DNA of 64,000 nt from Sphingobium sp. Z007 (GCF_900013425.1 NZ_FBXK01000005.1:2170001-2234000), one strand, 5' to 3'; positions 36,295-45,048 are shown, numbered from the stretch's first letter. Numbers and translations: made by a program. Notes: a model not told the origin generated them from the letters alone.

Positions 36295-37341
36295 TCAGGC
36301 CGCGATATGCATCGGTTCCAACCCGGCAAGCCGGGTCACGACCGGCAATTCCGGCACAACGCGCGGCTTATGTCCGCTAAGCGCCTTGGCCACCGCGCCG
36401 ATATGCTCCGGCGTCGTCCCGCAACAGCCGCCCACCATATTGACCAGCCCTTCGTCCACCCAGTCGCGGATCAGCCGCGCCGTGGTTTCGGGCAGTTCGT
36501 CATATTGCCCCAGCTCGTTGGGCAGCCCCGCATTGGGATAGGCCAGGATCAGCGTGTCGGCATTTTTCGACAATTCCGCCAGATAAGGCCGCAGCAGATC
36601 CGCGCCGAATGCGCAATTCACGCCGATGGTCAGCGGCTTCAAATGCCGCAGCGAATACCAGAAGGCGTTGATCGTATGGCCCGACAGGTTGCGCCCCGAC
36701 ATGTCGGTGATGGTGAAGCTCAGCATCAGCGGCACGGACCGGCCGGATGCTGCTTCCGCCTCTCGCGCGGCCATGCCCGCCGCCTTGGCGTTGAGCGTAT
36801 CGAAACAGGTTTCCACCAGCAGGAAATCGACCCCGCCCGCGATCAGCGCCTCGCACTGTTCGCGATAATCGGCTTTCAGCGTATCATAGTCGACCTCGCG
36901 ATAGGCAGGATCGTTGACGTCGGGCGAGATCGACAGCGTCTTGTTCGTGGGACCAATCGAACCGCACACGAAGCGCGGCTTGCCGTCCTTCGCGGTAGCC
37001 TTCTCGCACGCGCTGCGCGCCAGCCGGGCTGCCGCAATATTGATGTCCCACACCAGATGTTCGCAGCCATAATCGGCCATCGCAATCTTGGTGGAGCTGA
37101 ACGTGTTCGTCTCGATCATGTCCGCGCCCGCAGCCAGATAGGCGGCGTGGATGCCCTCGACGATGTCCGGCCGGGTCAGGCAGAGCAGGTCGTTATTGCC
37201 CTTCTGGTCCTTGGCTAGGTCCAGATCGCCGCGATAATCGGCTTCGGTCAGCCGGTGTTTCTGGATCGACGTGCCGTATCCGCCGTCGAAGATCAGGATC
37301 TTGTCCGCCGCCAGGGCGCGTAATTGTGCTTCAGCGTTCAT
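36295..37341 (-). CDS. metH: Methionine synthase, homocysteine-binding part
   Basis: A 348-residue homocysteine S-methyltransferase domain, equal to the N-terminal module of MetH. Start ATG at 37341 gives LRALAADKILIFDGGYGT. Zinc ligands are visible: GVNCAFGA near residue 230 and the pair in MVGGCCGTTPEHI near residue 298. It overlaps metF by 4 bp (ATGA) upstream; the rest of the enzyme is 85 bp downstream, beyond a family A palindrome. Confidence 0.93.
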   Translation of the reverse strand: MNAEAQLRALAADKILIFDGGYGTSIQKHRLTEADYRGDLDLAKDQKGNNDLLCLTRPDIVEGIHAAYLAAGADMIETNTFSSTKIAMADYGCEHLVWDINIAAARLARSACEKATAKDGKPRFVCGSIGPTNKTLSISPDVNDPAYREVDYDTLKADYREQCEALIAGGVDFLLVETCFDTLNAKAAGMAAREAEAASGRSVPLMLSFTITDMSGRNLSGHTINAFWYSLRHLKPLTIGVNCAFGADLLRPYLAELSKNADTLILAYPNAGLPNELGQYDELPETTARLIRDWVDEGLVNMVGGCCGTTPEHIGAVAKALSGHKPRVVPELPVVTRLAGLEPMHIAA

Positions 37342-38258
37342 GCCGCTTCCTCCGATTGGGCGATAGTCGGCTTGGCCCGAAGTCCAAGCAGATGGCAGAT
37401 CGCAAAGCTGAGTTCCGCCCGGTTGAGCGTGTAGAAATGAAAGTCGCGCACGCCGCCTGTATAGAGGCTGCGGCACAGTTCCGCCGCGATCGTCGCCGAC
37501 ACCAGTTGGCGCGAGGCGGGATGATCGTCTAGCCCTTCGAACAGCCGCGCCATCCAACTCGGCACATTGGTGTTGCACATGGCGGCCATGCGCTGGGTCG
37601 CGGCGAAATTGCTGACCGGCATGATGCCCGGCACGATGTCGGCCGTGATGCCCGCCGCCGCCGTCTTGTCCAGGAAGCGGAAATAGGCCTCGGGCGAAAA
37701 GAAGAATTGGGTGATCGCGCGGGTCGCCCCGGCGTCCAGCTTGCGCTTCAAATTATCGAGGTCGCTCTGCGCGCTCGCCGCTTCGGGATGCACCTCGGGA
37801 TAGGCGGACACCGAAATCTCGAACGGATGAAGCTGCATCAGCCCTTCGACCAGCTCGGCCGCGCCCTTATACCCGTCCGGATGCGGCTCGAACGTACCGC
37901 CCACTTCGGGCGGATCGCCGCGCAGCGCGACGATATGGCGCACGCCCGCCTCCCAATAGGCGTCGGCGATCTCGCCAATCTCCGCCTTGCTCGCGCCAAC
38001 GCAGGTCAGGTGTGCGGCGGCGGCCAGCGGCGTGTCCTTGGCGATGCGGGCTACCGTATTATGCGTGCGTTCGCGCGTGGAGCCGCCCGCGCCATAGGTG
38101 ACGGACACGAATTTGGGCGCCAGCGGCGTCAACGTCTCGATCGCCGACCACAGCTGCGCTTCCATCTTCTCCGTCTTGGGCGGGAAAAATTCGAAACTCA
38201 CCTGGGCGTCGCCGGCCAGGTCCGCGTAAAGCGGTGCTGCGGGATCATTCAGGGTCAT
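37338..38258 (-). CDS. metF: Methylenetetrahydrofolate reductase
   Basis: FAD enzyme that makes 5-methyl-tetrahydrofolate for methionine synthase, 302... residues counting from ATG 38258 (about 306 codons). A barrel begins [52 protein letters not shown] and a C-terminal [13 protein letters not shown] are all family signatures. It overlaps both neighbours by ATGA, with the regulator upstream and metH downstream, so the four genes form one tightly coupled operon. Confidence 0.96.
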   Translation of the reverse strand: MTLNDPAAPLYADLAGDAQVSFEFFPPKTEKMEAQLWSAIETLTPLAPKFVSVTYGAGGSTRERTHNTVARIAKDTPLAAAAHLTCVGASKAEIGEIADAYWEAGVRHIVALRGDPPEVGGTFEPHPDGYKGAAELVEGLMQLHPFEISVSAYPEVHPEAASAQSDLDNLKRKLDAGATRAITQFFFSPEAYFRFLDKTAAAGITADIVPGIMPVSNFAATQRMAAMCNTNVPSWMARLFEGLDDHPASRQLVSATIAAELCRSLYTGGVRDFHFYTLNRAELSFAICHLLGLRAKPTIAQSEEAA

Positions 38259-39226
38259 GCGGAAATCCGTCCTTCGATGGGCAGGACATTGGCGTTCCGG
38301 CGCCGTCCCAGCCACAGTTGCACCGTCAGTTCCTGGCCAGGCAATGTCTCCACCCGCTCCAGCACCAGGCCCGCCTGCGCGAACCAGCTTTCGATCTGCT
38401 CGTCGGAAAAGCCGAGGCGCGCATGCTGATCGCGTAGCCGCAGCTCTTCCCGTTCATGGCCTGCGAAATCGGCGATCAGCACCCGGCCGTTCGGTGCCGT
38501 GACGCGCGCGGCTTCGGCGATCACCAATTCGGGCACCTGCGCATAATGGAGCACCTGATGCAGCACCACCGTATCGGCGCTGCCCGACTCCAGCGGCAGG
38601 GCGGTGAAATCGCCCAGCAACAGCGCATATTTGTCGCCCGCATCCTGCGGCAGCTTGGCGCGGGCCAGCCGCAGCATGTCCGGGCTGCGATCCAGAGCGG
38701 TCACCGCATCCGCGGCATCGCCCAGCAATTCGATCATCCGGCCAGTGCCGGTGCCGATGTCAAGCAGATGGCCGATCGGTTCGCGGCCCAGCAGCGCGGT
38801 CATCGCCGCCTCCACTTCGGCCTCGGCGACATGGAGCGACCGGATCGCATCCCATTCCTCGGCATGTTCGGCGAAATAGGCTTCAGCCGCGCGCGCCCGG
38901 TCGGCGCGCACGGCGGCCAACCGCGCCAGGTCCGCCGCCTGCCACAGCGCTTCGCTGTCGGACGGCTCCAGCCGATCGAACAGGGTCAGGAACGGGGCCA
39001 CCACCCGCGCCTTGCCCAGGCGCAAAAACACCCAATTGCCTTCTTTGCGCCGCTCCACCAGCCCCGCTTCGGCCAGGATGCGGACATGGCGCGACACGCG
39101 CGGCTGGCTTTGCCCCACGACCTGCGCAATCTCCCCCACCGCCAGCTCCATCGCCCGCAGCAGGTGGATGATGCGCAAGCGCGTCGGATCGCCCAATGCC
39201 CGGAAAATATCGAGTGCCGCTTGCAT
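38255..39226 (-). CDS. ArsR-type regulator fused to a methyltransferase domain (SahR-like)
   Basis: A 323-residue fusion. Residues 1-90 are an ArsR winged helix ([42 protein letters not shown]); residues ~130-260 are a SAM-binding domain ([32 protein letters not shown]). Its position at the head of metF-metH and its palindromic operator match SahR, an ArsR-family repressor that senses S-adenosylhomocysteine; the assignment is inference. The methyltransferase domain may serve as the SAH sensor. The promoter places +1 at or next to ATG 39226, so the message looks leaderless. Confidence 0.85.
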   Translation of the reverse strand: MQAALDIFRALGDPTRLRIIHLLRAMELAVGEIAQVVGQSQPRVSRHVRILAEAGLVERRKEGNWVFLRLGKARVVAPFLTLFDRLEPSDSEALWQAADLARLAAVRADRARAAEAYFAEHAEEWDAIRSLHVAEAEVEAAMTALLGREPIGHLLDIGTGTGRMIELLGDAADAVTALDRSPDMLRLARAKLPQDAGDKYALLLGDFTALPLESGSADTVVLHQVLHYAQVPELVIAEAARVTAPNGRVLIADFAGHEREELRLRDQHARLGFSDEQIESWFAQAGLVLERVETLPGQELTVQLWLGRRRNANVLPIEGRISA

Positions 39227-39232
39227 GAAAGC

Positions 39233-39262
39233 ATCATATAAAGAAATCTTTATATACGTCAA
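39233..39262 (-). promoter_or_regulatory. Promoter and operator of the methionine-cycle operon
   Basis: On the minus strand TTGACG (39257-39262), 18 bp, TATGAT (39233-39238). Between and over them lies a 20-bp operator, ATATAAAGA (39236-39244), two bases, TCTTTATAT (39247-39255), a perfect 9-bp inverted repeat. It resembles the SahR motif I recall (ATATCAAGATATCTTGATAT). Only six bases separate the -10 from the start codon. Confidence 0.75.
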
Positions 39263-39465
39263 TGCAGTCGTTTGATTGGGCATTGTGGCGGCCGCTTTTG
39301 CGGTCTACCGCCATGAAAGGGCTGGGCTTCGACCTTTCTCTCGCATGAATGGGATTGCCTTGCCGTGGCCAACGCATTACGAATCGGCGCGCAGGCGCAA
39401 TGGGGGGTGAGCTTTTCTCCGAGAGTGGTCTGCATTTTGTTTTTCTCAGAGAGGGGTTTGTGCCC

Positions 39466-39681
39466 ATGACCAAGTCGATTGCTCTTTCGCTCGTTCTCGC
39501 TGCTTCGCTCGGCCTGGCCGCTTGCTCGGGCGGCACCGAAAACGCCGCCAACAACGCCGCCAATTCGGCCGAGAACGCGTCGAACGCCGCCGACAACGCC
39601 ATGAACGCTGCGCTGAACGCCGCCGATAACGCCGCGAACGCCGCGTCGAACACGACCAACAACGTCGCCAACGCGATGTAA
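39466..39681 (+). CDS. Small Ala/Asn-repeat lipoprotein
   Basis: A 71-residue lipoprotein. The ATG at 39466 follows GAGAGGGG and opens a lipoprotein signal (MTKSIALSLVLAASLGLAAC, acylated Cys at residue 20). The remaining ~50 residues are almost only Ala and Asn with a few acids, in 7-residue steps (NAADNAM NAALNAA DNAANAA), which looks like an alanine-zipper coiled coil of the Lpp/OprI kind. Function unknown; an envelope structural role is inference. A terminator follows. Confidence 0.75.
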   Translation: MTKSIALSLVLAASLGLAACSGGTENAANNAANSAENASNAADNAMNAALNAADNAANAASNTTNNVANAM

Positions 39682-39713
39682 TCAGGTCCCGTTCGGGTCT
39701 TGAATGAATAAGG

Positions 39714-39746
39714 GGGTCGCACCGGTAACGGCGCGACCCTTTTCTT
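39714..39746 (+). terminator. Intrinsic terminator after the Ala/Asn lipoprotein gene
   Basis: GGGTCGC (39714-39720) pairs with GCGACCC (39733-39739), followed by TTTTCTTT. It ends the transcript between the two small lipoprotein genes. Confidence 0.75.
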
Positions 39747-39759
39747 TGGAGCGCTGCCG

Positions 39760-40002
39760 ATGATCCGCATTATCTTCCCCCTGGCCGCCGCACTTGCGCT
39801 GGCTGGCTGCGGTTCCGGGTCGCAGGATGGTGTCGGCGGCGTCAGCGCGGGCGAGGCCAAGGCGCTCAATGAAGCCGCGGCTCAATTGGACGCGCGGACC
39901 GGCGCCGCGCAAAGCGCCGACCCCGGCCTCAATCCCGCCGCCGTCGCGGCCGCGCGCGCAGACCGAAACCGCACCCCACCGCCGCCACAGCCGGTCCCCT
40001 GA
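39760..40002 (+). CDS. Small putative lipoprotein
   Basis: An 80-residue protein with a lipobox signal (MIRIIFPLAAALALAGC, Cys at residue 17). The mature part has a short helix (GEAKALNEAAAQLDART) and a Pro-rich end (RTPPPPQPVP). GGAG precedes the ATG by about 8 bp. No known function. Confidence 0.65.
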   Translation: MIRIIFPLAAALALAGCGSGSQDGVGGVSAGEAKALNEAAAQLDARTGAAQSADPGLNPAAVAAARADRNRTPPPPQPVP

Positions 40003-40007
40003 CATGC

Positions 40008-40034
40008 GAAAAGGCCGCCCTTTGCAGGACGGCC
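40008..40034 (-). terminator. Intrinsic terminator of the glycine-zipper gene
   Basis: GGCCG-TCC and GGG-CGGCC with one mismatch and loop TGCAAA, followed on the minus strand by TTTTC. It lies about 27 bp past the stop. Confidence 0.65.
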
Positions 40035-40060
40035 CTTCCGATTATCCGTGCATCAGCACT

Positions 40061-40513
40061 TTAGCAGTTGCGATCGATCGCCCGGCCGGCCAGCGCCCCC
40101 ACGCCCGCGCCGATGATCGCGCCCGTGGTGCCATCACCACGACGGCCATAGCGGCCCGAACCCCGGCCGACTTCATTGCCCAACAGGCCACCGGCGATCG
40201 CGCCGATGATCGTGCCGCCCGTGCCATTATCCCGGCAGCGATAGCCGCCCCGATAGCCGCCGCGATAGCTGTTGCGATAATAGCCGTCGCCGCGATAACC
40301 GCGATTATAGCCGCGATAGCGATCGCCGCGGTCATAGCCGCGATAGCCTCGATCATATCCACCGCGATCATAACCGCCGCGATAATAATCGCCACGATCA
40401 TAGCCGCGCGAATAATGATCGCGCGCCATCGCCGGCGTGGCGGTCATAGCCGTCAGCGACGCAGCGCCCAATGCCAAAGCGGCTCCCATCTTTACAAGAA
40501 ATTGCATCTTCAT
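40061..40513 (-). CDS. Exported glycine-zipper protein with YRG repeats
   Basis: A 150-residue protein starting at 40513, where GGAG lies 7 bp upstream. A signal peptide (cleavage after TPAMA) is followed by about 60 residues of degenerate Tyr/Arg/Gly repeats (GYDRGGYDRGYRGYDRGD) and then a glycine-zipper domain of the 2TM type, GGTIIGAIAGGLLGNEVGRG and GAIIGAGVGALAGRAID. Such domains insert in or line the outer membrane. The Tyr/Arg/Gly block is probably disordered and cationic. Confidence 0.8.
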   Translation of the reverse strand: MKMQFLVKMGAALALGAASLTAMTATPAMARDHYSRGYDRGDYYRGGYDRGGYDRGYRGYDRGDRYRGYNRGYRGDGYYRNSYRGGYRGGYRCRDNGTGGTIIGAIAGGLLGNEVGRGSGRYGRRGDGTTGAIIGAGVGALAGRAIDRNC

Positions 40514-40690
40514 GGCGTTGCTCCTCAATTACCATCCTCTTGGGCGGTCGCATGAAAAACACGGGATTGCCCTTCGATTGACGTCCTTATGCCTGAGTCG
40601 GTTTGAGCCGAGCCTGAATAAGGGTGACAGCCCCCGTTCAGATGCGCACGGCCCGTCACAGCCCTGCTGCGCCCTACCGGATTATGCCCT

Positions 40691-41716
40691 ATGGCAGGCG
40701 CGATGCAGCGAATCCTGATCGTCCTTGCCCTTGCCGTCCTGCTGCTGCCGGCCCCGCATATGAGCAAGCCGGAAGCGGTGACGGCCGGCGCGCTGCTGGT
40801 GACCGCGCGGCCCTTGCCGCTCAGCAGCGTCGATCCGGCGCTGGATCATGCAGGATCGCTCGCCTACCTGGGCGGCTGGGAGTTGAAGAGCGCCAATCCC
40901 GGCTTTGGCGGCCTCTCGGCGCTGCTGGTATCACCCGCGGGCGACCTGCTGGGCCTCAGCGATTCCGGCATATTGATGGGCTTTCATGTCGGTCCCGGCG
41001 CAGGCGAAGGCCACCCGTTCATCGCGCCGCTGCCAATCCGCGCGCAGGATCGCCGTCGCCCCTGGTGGGCCTGGGATTCAGAATCGATGACCCGCGATCC
41101 CGCGACGGGCCGCTATTGGGTTGGGTTCGAACTACAGCAGGCGATCTGCCGTTATGCGCCCGGCTTCGCGCGGGTGGAGGCGTGCCGGACCTGGCCTGAA
41201 ATCACCGCCTGGCCAAAGACCGGATCGATCGAATCGCTCGCCCGCCTGCCCGACGGCCGCTTCCTGGCGATCGGCGAGATGGGGATGACGGCCGACGGAC
41301 GGCACGACACGTTATTGTTTGCAGGCGATCCGGCGGAAAAGGACACGCCCGCCCCCATCCACCTGCGCTACACCCCGCCACGCGGCTATCGCCCGACCGA
41401 CGCGGTCGCGCTGGACGCCCGCCACCTGCTCGTCCTTAACCGCCGTCTGACGATGGAGCAGTTGTTCACCGCCACCATCGCGATCGTGGACCTACCCGAA
41501 AAGCTGGAGCCGGTCACGGAGTTGAAAGCCCGCACCCTTGCCCGGCTGGCGCCCCCACTTCTGGCCGATAATTTTGAAGGGATCGCGGTCAGCCAGGAAG
41601 GCGGCCGCCCGGTCATCTGGATCGTGTCCGACGACAATCACGAATTCTTCCAGCGCACGCTGCTGCTGAAATTCGGGCTGACATTGTCCCCCCTCCCGCA
41701 GGCGGGAGGGGGCTAG
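40691..41716 (+). CDS. Exported esterase-like (phytase-like family) protein
   Basis: A 341-residue protein with an N-terminal hydrophobic signal (QRILIVLALAVLLLPAP); the ATG at 40703 is an equally good start. The body fits the 'esterase-like activity of phytase' family, a beta-propeller: FGGLSALLVSPAGDLLGLSD, RRPWWAWDSESMTRDPATGRYWVGFE, IESLARLPDGRFLAIGE, and NFEGIAVSQEGGRPVIWIVSDDN near the end. Substrate unknown. Two GC-rich hairpins of an intergenic repeat begin at its 3' end. Confidence 0.8.
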   Translation: MAGAMQRILIVLALAVLLLPAPHMSKPEAVTAGALLVTARPLPLSSVDPALDHAGSLAYLGGWELKSANPGFGGLSALLVSPAGDLLGLSDSGILMGFHVGPGAGEGHPFIAPLPIRAQDRRRPWWAWDSESMTRDPATGRYWVGFELQQAICRYAPGFARVEACRTWPEITAWPKTGSIESLARLPDGRFLAIGEMGMTADGRHDTLLFAGDPAEKDTPAPIHLRYTPPRGYRPTDAVALDARHLLVLNRRLTMEQLFTATIAIVDLPEKLEPVTELKARTLARLAPPLLADNFEGIAVSQEGGRPVIWIVSDDNHEFFQRTLLLKFGLTLSPLPQAGGG

Positions 41717-41809
41717 GGGGTGGGCGCTGCGCTGCGACAGCCCACCCCGCTGCGACTATGGCCTGCCATGCAGACCAAGTCTCGCTACCCCTCCCGCAGG
41801 TGGGAGGGG
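41688..41809. repeat. Pair of CCCTCCCGC hairpins
   Basis: CCCCCTCCCGC/GCGGGAGGGGG (41688-41712) and CCCCTCCC/GGGAGGGG (41788-41809) bracket a GTGGGCGCTG/CAGCCCACC pair. The first hairpin overlaps the last codons of the phytase-like gene. Confidence 0.65.
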
Positions 41810-41815
41810 TCACGC

Positions 41816-41842
41816 AAAAAAGCGGCCCGGTGAGGGGCCGCT
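41816..41842 (-). terminator. Intrinsic terminator of rpmB
   Basis: AGCGGCCC and GGGCCGCT form an 8-bp stem with a short loop, followed on the minus strand by TTTTTT. It lies about 28 bp past the rpmB stop. Confidence 0.8.
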
Positions 41843-41869
41843 CCTTATGCCGAAACGAATCGGAAGAAA

Positions 41870-42163
41870 TCAGGCTGCGACGGCAGCCTTCTTCTTGACG
41901 ATGTCGCGCTTGAGGCGACGGGCCTTGAGCGACAGCTTGTCGTCGCTGGTCTTGACCAGCCAGTTGTCCAGGCCGCCATTATGTTCGACCGAACGCAGAC
42001 CATGGGTCGACACGCGCAGCTTGACGCTGGTTTCCAGGGCTTCGGAGATCAGCGACACGTTCTGCAGGTTCGGCAGGAACACGCGCTTGGTCTTGTTATT
42101 GGCGTGGGAAACATTGTGACCCACCTGGCGACCCTTGCCGGTCAGCTCGCAAATGCGCGACAT
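41870..42163 (-). CDS. rpmB: 50S ribosomal protein L28
   Basis: A 97-residue large-subunit protein. ATG at 42163 gives the family start [37 protein letters not shown] and [20 protein letters not shown] follow, with a basic C-terminal tail. This is the long alphaproteobacterial form. It is monocistronic with a strong terminator; rpmG is not adjacent. Confidence 0.96.
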   Translation of the reverse strand: MSRICELTGKGRQVGHNVSHANNKTKRVFLPNLQNVSLISEALETSVKLRVSTHGLRSVEHNGGLDNWLVKTSDDKLSLKARRLKRDIVKKKAAVAA

Positions 42164-42341
42164 AGTCAATCAACCTTTGAATTCGGGTTCGTTCGGAAAG
42201 CCGCGCCGATAAACAGATTCGTGGCCAGCGTCAACCACGCCGTAAATTTGCTCTGCCGGTTTTAGCTGCAGATCGTGGCGCTTGCGCAACCATTTTGCCC
42301 ACCCCCGCGTTCTTTCCTCCAATTGGATACAGGAGGAATAT

Positions 42342-42563
42342 ATGCGTTTCATTGGCGGACTGTTGCTGATCGCGCTTATCGTGGTCGGCGTGGGGATAGC
42401 AACCGGATTCATCGACCTCCAGAAAACCGCCGAGGGCCGCCTGCCTGAAATCGCGGTCAAGGAAGGCGCGCTGCCCAAATATGAGGCGAACGTCGCGAAG
42501 GTCGAAGTCGGCACCCGCAACGAGACGGTCGAAGTGCCCACCGTCGCGGTGAAGAAGCCCTGA
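42342..42563 (+). CDS. Small single-span membrane protein
   Basis: A 73-residue protein; the ATG at 42342 follows a textbook AGGAGGAA. One N-terminal membrane helix (FIGGLLLIALIVVGVGIATGF) anchors a ~50-residue hydrophilic tail (EGALPKYEANVAKVEVGTRNE) that faces the periplasm if the helix is a normal anchor. No family recognised. tadA follows 39 bp downstream. Confidence 0.75.
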   Translation: MRFIGGLLLIALIVVGVGIATGFIDLQKTAEGRLPEIAVKEGALPKYEANVAKVEVGTRNETVEVPTVAVKKP

Positions 42564-42602
42564 TACTTCCGCAAAGCGCAACGATCCTGTAACGGCGGGG
42601 CT

Positions 42603-43061
42603 ATGGTCCCGCCCTTCCCGCTCCCCGCCCCCATGCGCCGCGCGCTCGACCTCGCCCATGCAGCACAGGCGGCAGGCGAAGTGCCGATCGGCGCGGTCGT
42701 AACGAAGGACGGCGCGATCATCGGCGAGGGCCAGAATCGCAATCGCCGCGACCATGATCCCACCGCCCATGCCGAAATGGTCGCCATGCGGGCGGCGGCC
42801 ATCCATCTGAACGACTACCGCCTGACTGGCTGCGACCTGTGGGTTACATTGGAGCCCTGCCCGATGTGCGCGGGCGCGATCTCCCACGCCCGCATCGCCC
42901 GGCTCTATTATGCCGTCAGCGATCCCAAGGGCGGCGCGATTGAACAAGGTCCACGCCTTTTCGCCCAGCCGCAATGCCTGCACCGGCCGGATGTCTATGC
43001 CGGCCTGGCCGAAGCCGAAGCCTCAGCGCTGCTGCGGGATTTTTTCGCCGCTCGGCGCTAA
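42603..43061 (+). CDS. tadA: tRNA adenosine(34) deaminase
   Basis: Zinc deaminase that converts A34 of tRNA-Arg(ACG) to inosine, 152 residues. The zinc and proton-shuttle motif TAHAEMVAMRAA is near residue 57 and the second, EPCPMCAGAISHARI, near residue 88. GEVPIGAVVTKDG is the N-terminal signature. It is essential in most bacteria. Nucleoside deaminases of the guanine type are related, but the motifs and length fit TadA. Confidence 0.93.
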   Translation: MVPPFPLPAPMRRALDLAHAAQAAGEVPIGAVVTKDGAIIGEGQNRNRRDHDPTAHAEMVAMRAAAIHLNDYRLTGCDLWVTLEPCPMCAGAISHARIARLYYAVSDPKGGAIEQGPRLFAQPQCLHRPDVYAGLAEAEASALLRDFFAARR

Positions 43062-43062
43062 A

Positions 43063-43110
43063 GCATTTTGAAGCTGGCCGACTCTTCCCGGCCAACGGCT
43101 CTGAAAATGC
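43063..43110. repeat. Extended interrupted hairpin between tadA and the GT-C gene
   Basis: Outer arms GCATTTT and AAAATGC and inner arms GGCCG and CGGCC form a hairpin of about 48 nt directly after the tadA stop. There is no T run, so it is a weak terminator at best. Confidence 0.55.
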
Positions 43111-43122
43111 GGCAACAACGAA

Positions 43123-43144
43123 TCAAAACCTTTCAAGGTTTTGA
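43123..43144. repeat. Palindrome across the stop codon of the GT-C gene
   Basis: TCAAAACCTT and AAGGTTTTGA with two bases between: perfect 10-bp arms. The TGA stop of the minus-strand gene lies at its centre. Confidence 0.7.
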
Positions 43145-45004
43145 ATAATCGATCCTGTAGAGCTGATAGGGCAAAGTCATGCCCGTCTTAAGTGGCACCG
43201 GCGCCAGCCAACCCGGTATCGTGCCCCGCATCAGCCCGGCATAAAAGCCTTTCGGACTGCGCGACTGATAGATCGTGCCTTCCGGGAAATTGGGACAGAC
43301 CAGCAGATAGGTCGCGTGATGCTTCGCCGCGATCGGGCGGAAGGCGTCGGCCGACCCGTCATAGGCATGGTGCATGTCCAATATCGTCGCCCCGTTGCGA
43401 TGATAGGGACCGGCCAGCGCGCTATGATGGGTCGTGGCGATCAGGCGCGGGCCGATATCGACCATGGTGAAGATCGTCGCGGGCGGCAACTGGTCCAGCA
43501 CCTCCAGCGCTGGCAGAGTCCGGCAACGCCCGTTCGCTTTCTTTATCGCATCGTTACGCGCAACCGCGGATGGCCGCCACGGCTTGGGCTTCGTATCCGT
43601 AGCTTCCTGATAAAGCTTCACCACCTGCGGATAAAGCGGATAGACGCAGGCGATCGCCGCCAGCAACGCCACCCCTGCCCCCGCCCCTGTCCGCACCCGG
43701 CGCGATCCTGTCAGGATCATTGCGATCAGCCGGTGCGCGGCCCAGGCGGCAGGCGGGATCGCCAGCAATTGCGCCGCCGGCCCGGCGCGCAACTGCCAGA
43801 ACAGCAGAGCGGTGGAAAACACCATCATCAGGCCGACCGTCGCCCAAGCCCAGAGCCGCTCGCTGTCGCGCCGCGCATCCCACAACGCCCAGACCAGCCC
43901 GATCAACCCCGCCAGCGGGATCGCCAGCAACGGCACCACCATGCTCTGCGCCTGCGCCGTGATCGGCTTGGCCTCACGGATATTGGCCAGCCACAGCCGC
44001 TCCAGCTCCGGCGAAATCTGATAGGGCGACAGGCATTGCGGCCAGTTCATGTAGAAGAAGACGGCAACCGCCCCGCCCACGACCGCGCCCGCCGCCAGCC
44101 GCACCGCCCAGCCGCGCAGCGGCGCCAGCGCCAGCAGCACCATGCCCGCCGACGCCGCGCCAAATACCGCCACCCAGATGGGCGAGAGCGCATCGCACAC
44201 CATTTCCCGGTTGGCATAGCTGGCGAACAGCAGATAGCAGAGCGACGTCGCGCCCCCCAGACTCAGCGCATAGGGCAGCATCCGCCGCTCCGCCCCCGGC
44301 CGGAACACCCATCGCAGCGCGATCAGACCGCCACCCGCCGCCAGATAGACGATCATCTCCATGCCGATCGCGATCGACAGCGCGCTGCTGACCCCCGCCA
44401 TCACCCCGCCGCGCAGCCGGTTGGTGTCGATCACGCCTGCCAGCATCGTCACCGCCAGCGCCAGTTGCCAGCCATGATGGTCGATCCGCATCGGCGCATA
44501 CATGCCCAGCCCCATCTGCGCAGCCAGCGGCGCCAGCACCGCCAGCAGCCAGCCGTTCGGTCCCGCCAGCCGCCGCCCGATAAAGCCCAGGCTCAGCATC
44601 AGCAGCAGCAGCGGCAGCAACGGCGCGATGCCGCAGGCCAGCCGATCGGCCAGCCCCTGGTCGACAAAGGCGCGGAAGAACAGCATCAGGCCCGCGATCG
44701 GCAGATCGACCAACCGGGACCAGTGGATGTTCGCGCCGCCCGGCGGATCGAGCCGATATTGGCGCAGGTCATACCAGCCTTGACCCGCCAGCCAGTCCTT
44801 CACCTGCACATAACGGATATTGTCGTCGGTATCGCTCAGCACCAGCCAGTGGATCGCGGGCCAGCGGGTCGCGACGAACGTGACCGCGATCGCAATCCAG
44901 ATCAGAAGGGTCAGCCATTTCCAGTGCCGCTGCGCGTAGGCGGTCAGGATCGCCGTCCAGTAAAGAGCGCGGGCGCGCAGGGTATCGCGACTATGCAAGG
45001 TCAT
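43133..45004 (-). CDS. Multi-spanning membrane protein, GT-C glycosyltransferase type
   Basis: A 623-residue integral membrane protein with roughly a dozen hydrophobic helices and a soluble C-terminal region of about 150 residues. Near the N-terminus an acidic SDTDDNIRYVQVKDWL loop after the first helix resembles the catalytic Asp loop of GT-C enzymes (STT3/PMT/ArnT fold), and the DPPGGANIHWSRL loop follows. Lipid-linked sugar transfer is a reasonable guess. It diverges from a GtrA-family gene, which supports a role with polyprenyl-linked sugars. Confidence 0.7.
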   Translation of the reverse strand: MTLHSRDTLRARALYWTAILTAYAQRHWKWLTLLIWIAIAVTFVATRWPAIHWLVLSDTDDNIRYVQVKDWLAGQGWYDLRQYRLDPPGGANIHWSRLVDLPIAGLMLFFRAFVDQGLADRLACGIAPLLPLLLLMLSLGFIGRRLAGPNGWLLAVLAPLAAQMGLGMYAPMRIDHHGWQLALAVTMLAGVIDTNRLRGGVMAGVSSALSIAIGMEMIVYLAAGGGLIALRWVFRPGAERRMLPYALSLGGATSLCYLLFASYANREMVCDALSPIWVAVFGAASAGMVLLALAPLRGWAVRLAAGAVVGGAVAVFFYMNWPQCLSPYQISPELERLWLANIREAKPITAQAQSMVVPLLAIPLAGLIGLVWALWDARRDSERLWAWATVGLMMVFSTALLFWQLRAGPAAQLLAIPPAAWAAHRLIAMILTGSRRVRTGAGAGVALLAAIACVYPLYPQVVKLYQEATDTKPKPWRPSAVARNDAIKKANGRCRTLPALEVLDQLPPATIFTMVDIGPRLIATTHHSALAGPYHRNGATILDMHHAYDGSADAFRPIAAKHHATYLLVCPNFPEGTIYQSRSPKGFYAGLMRGTIPGWLAPVPLKTGMTLPYQLYRIDYSKP

Positions 45005-45048
45005 GGCTGTGGATTAGAGGCTGCGCGTCAAAGCGCAACGGGAAGCCC

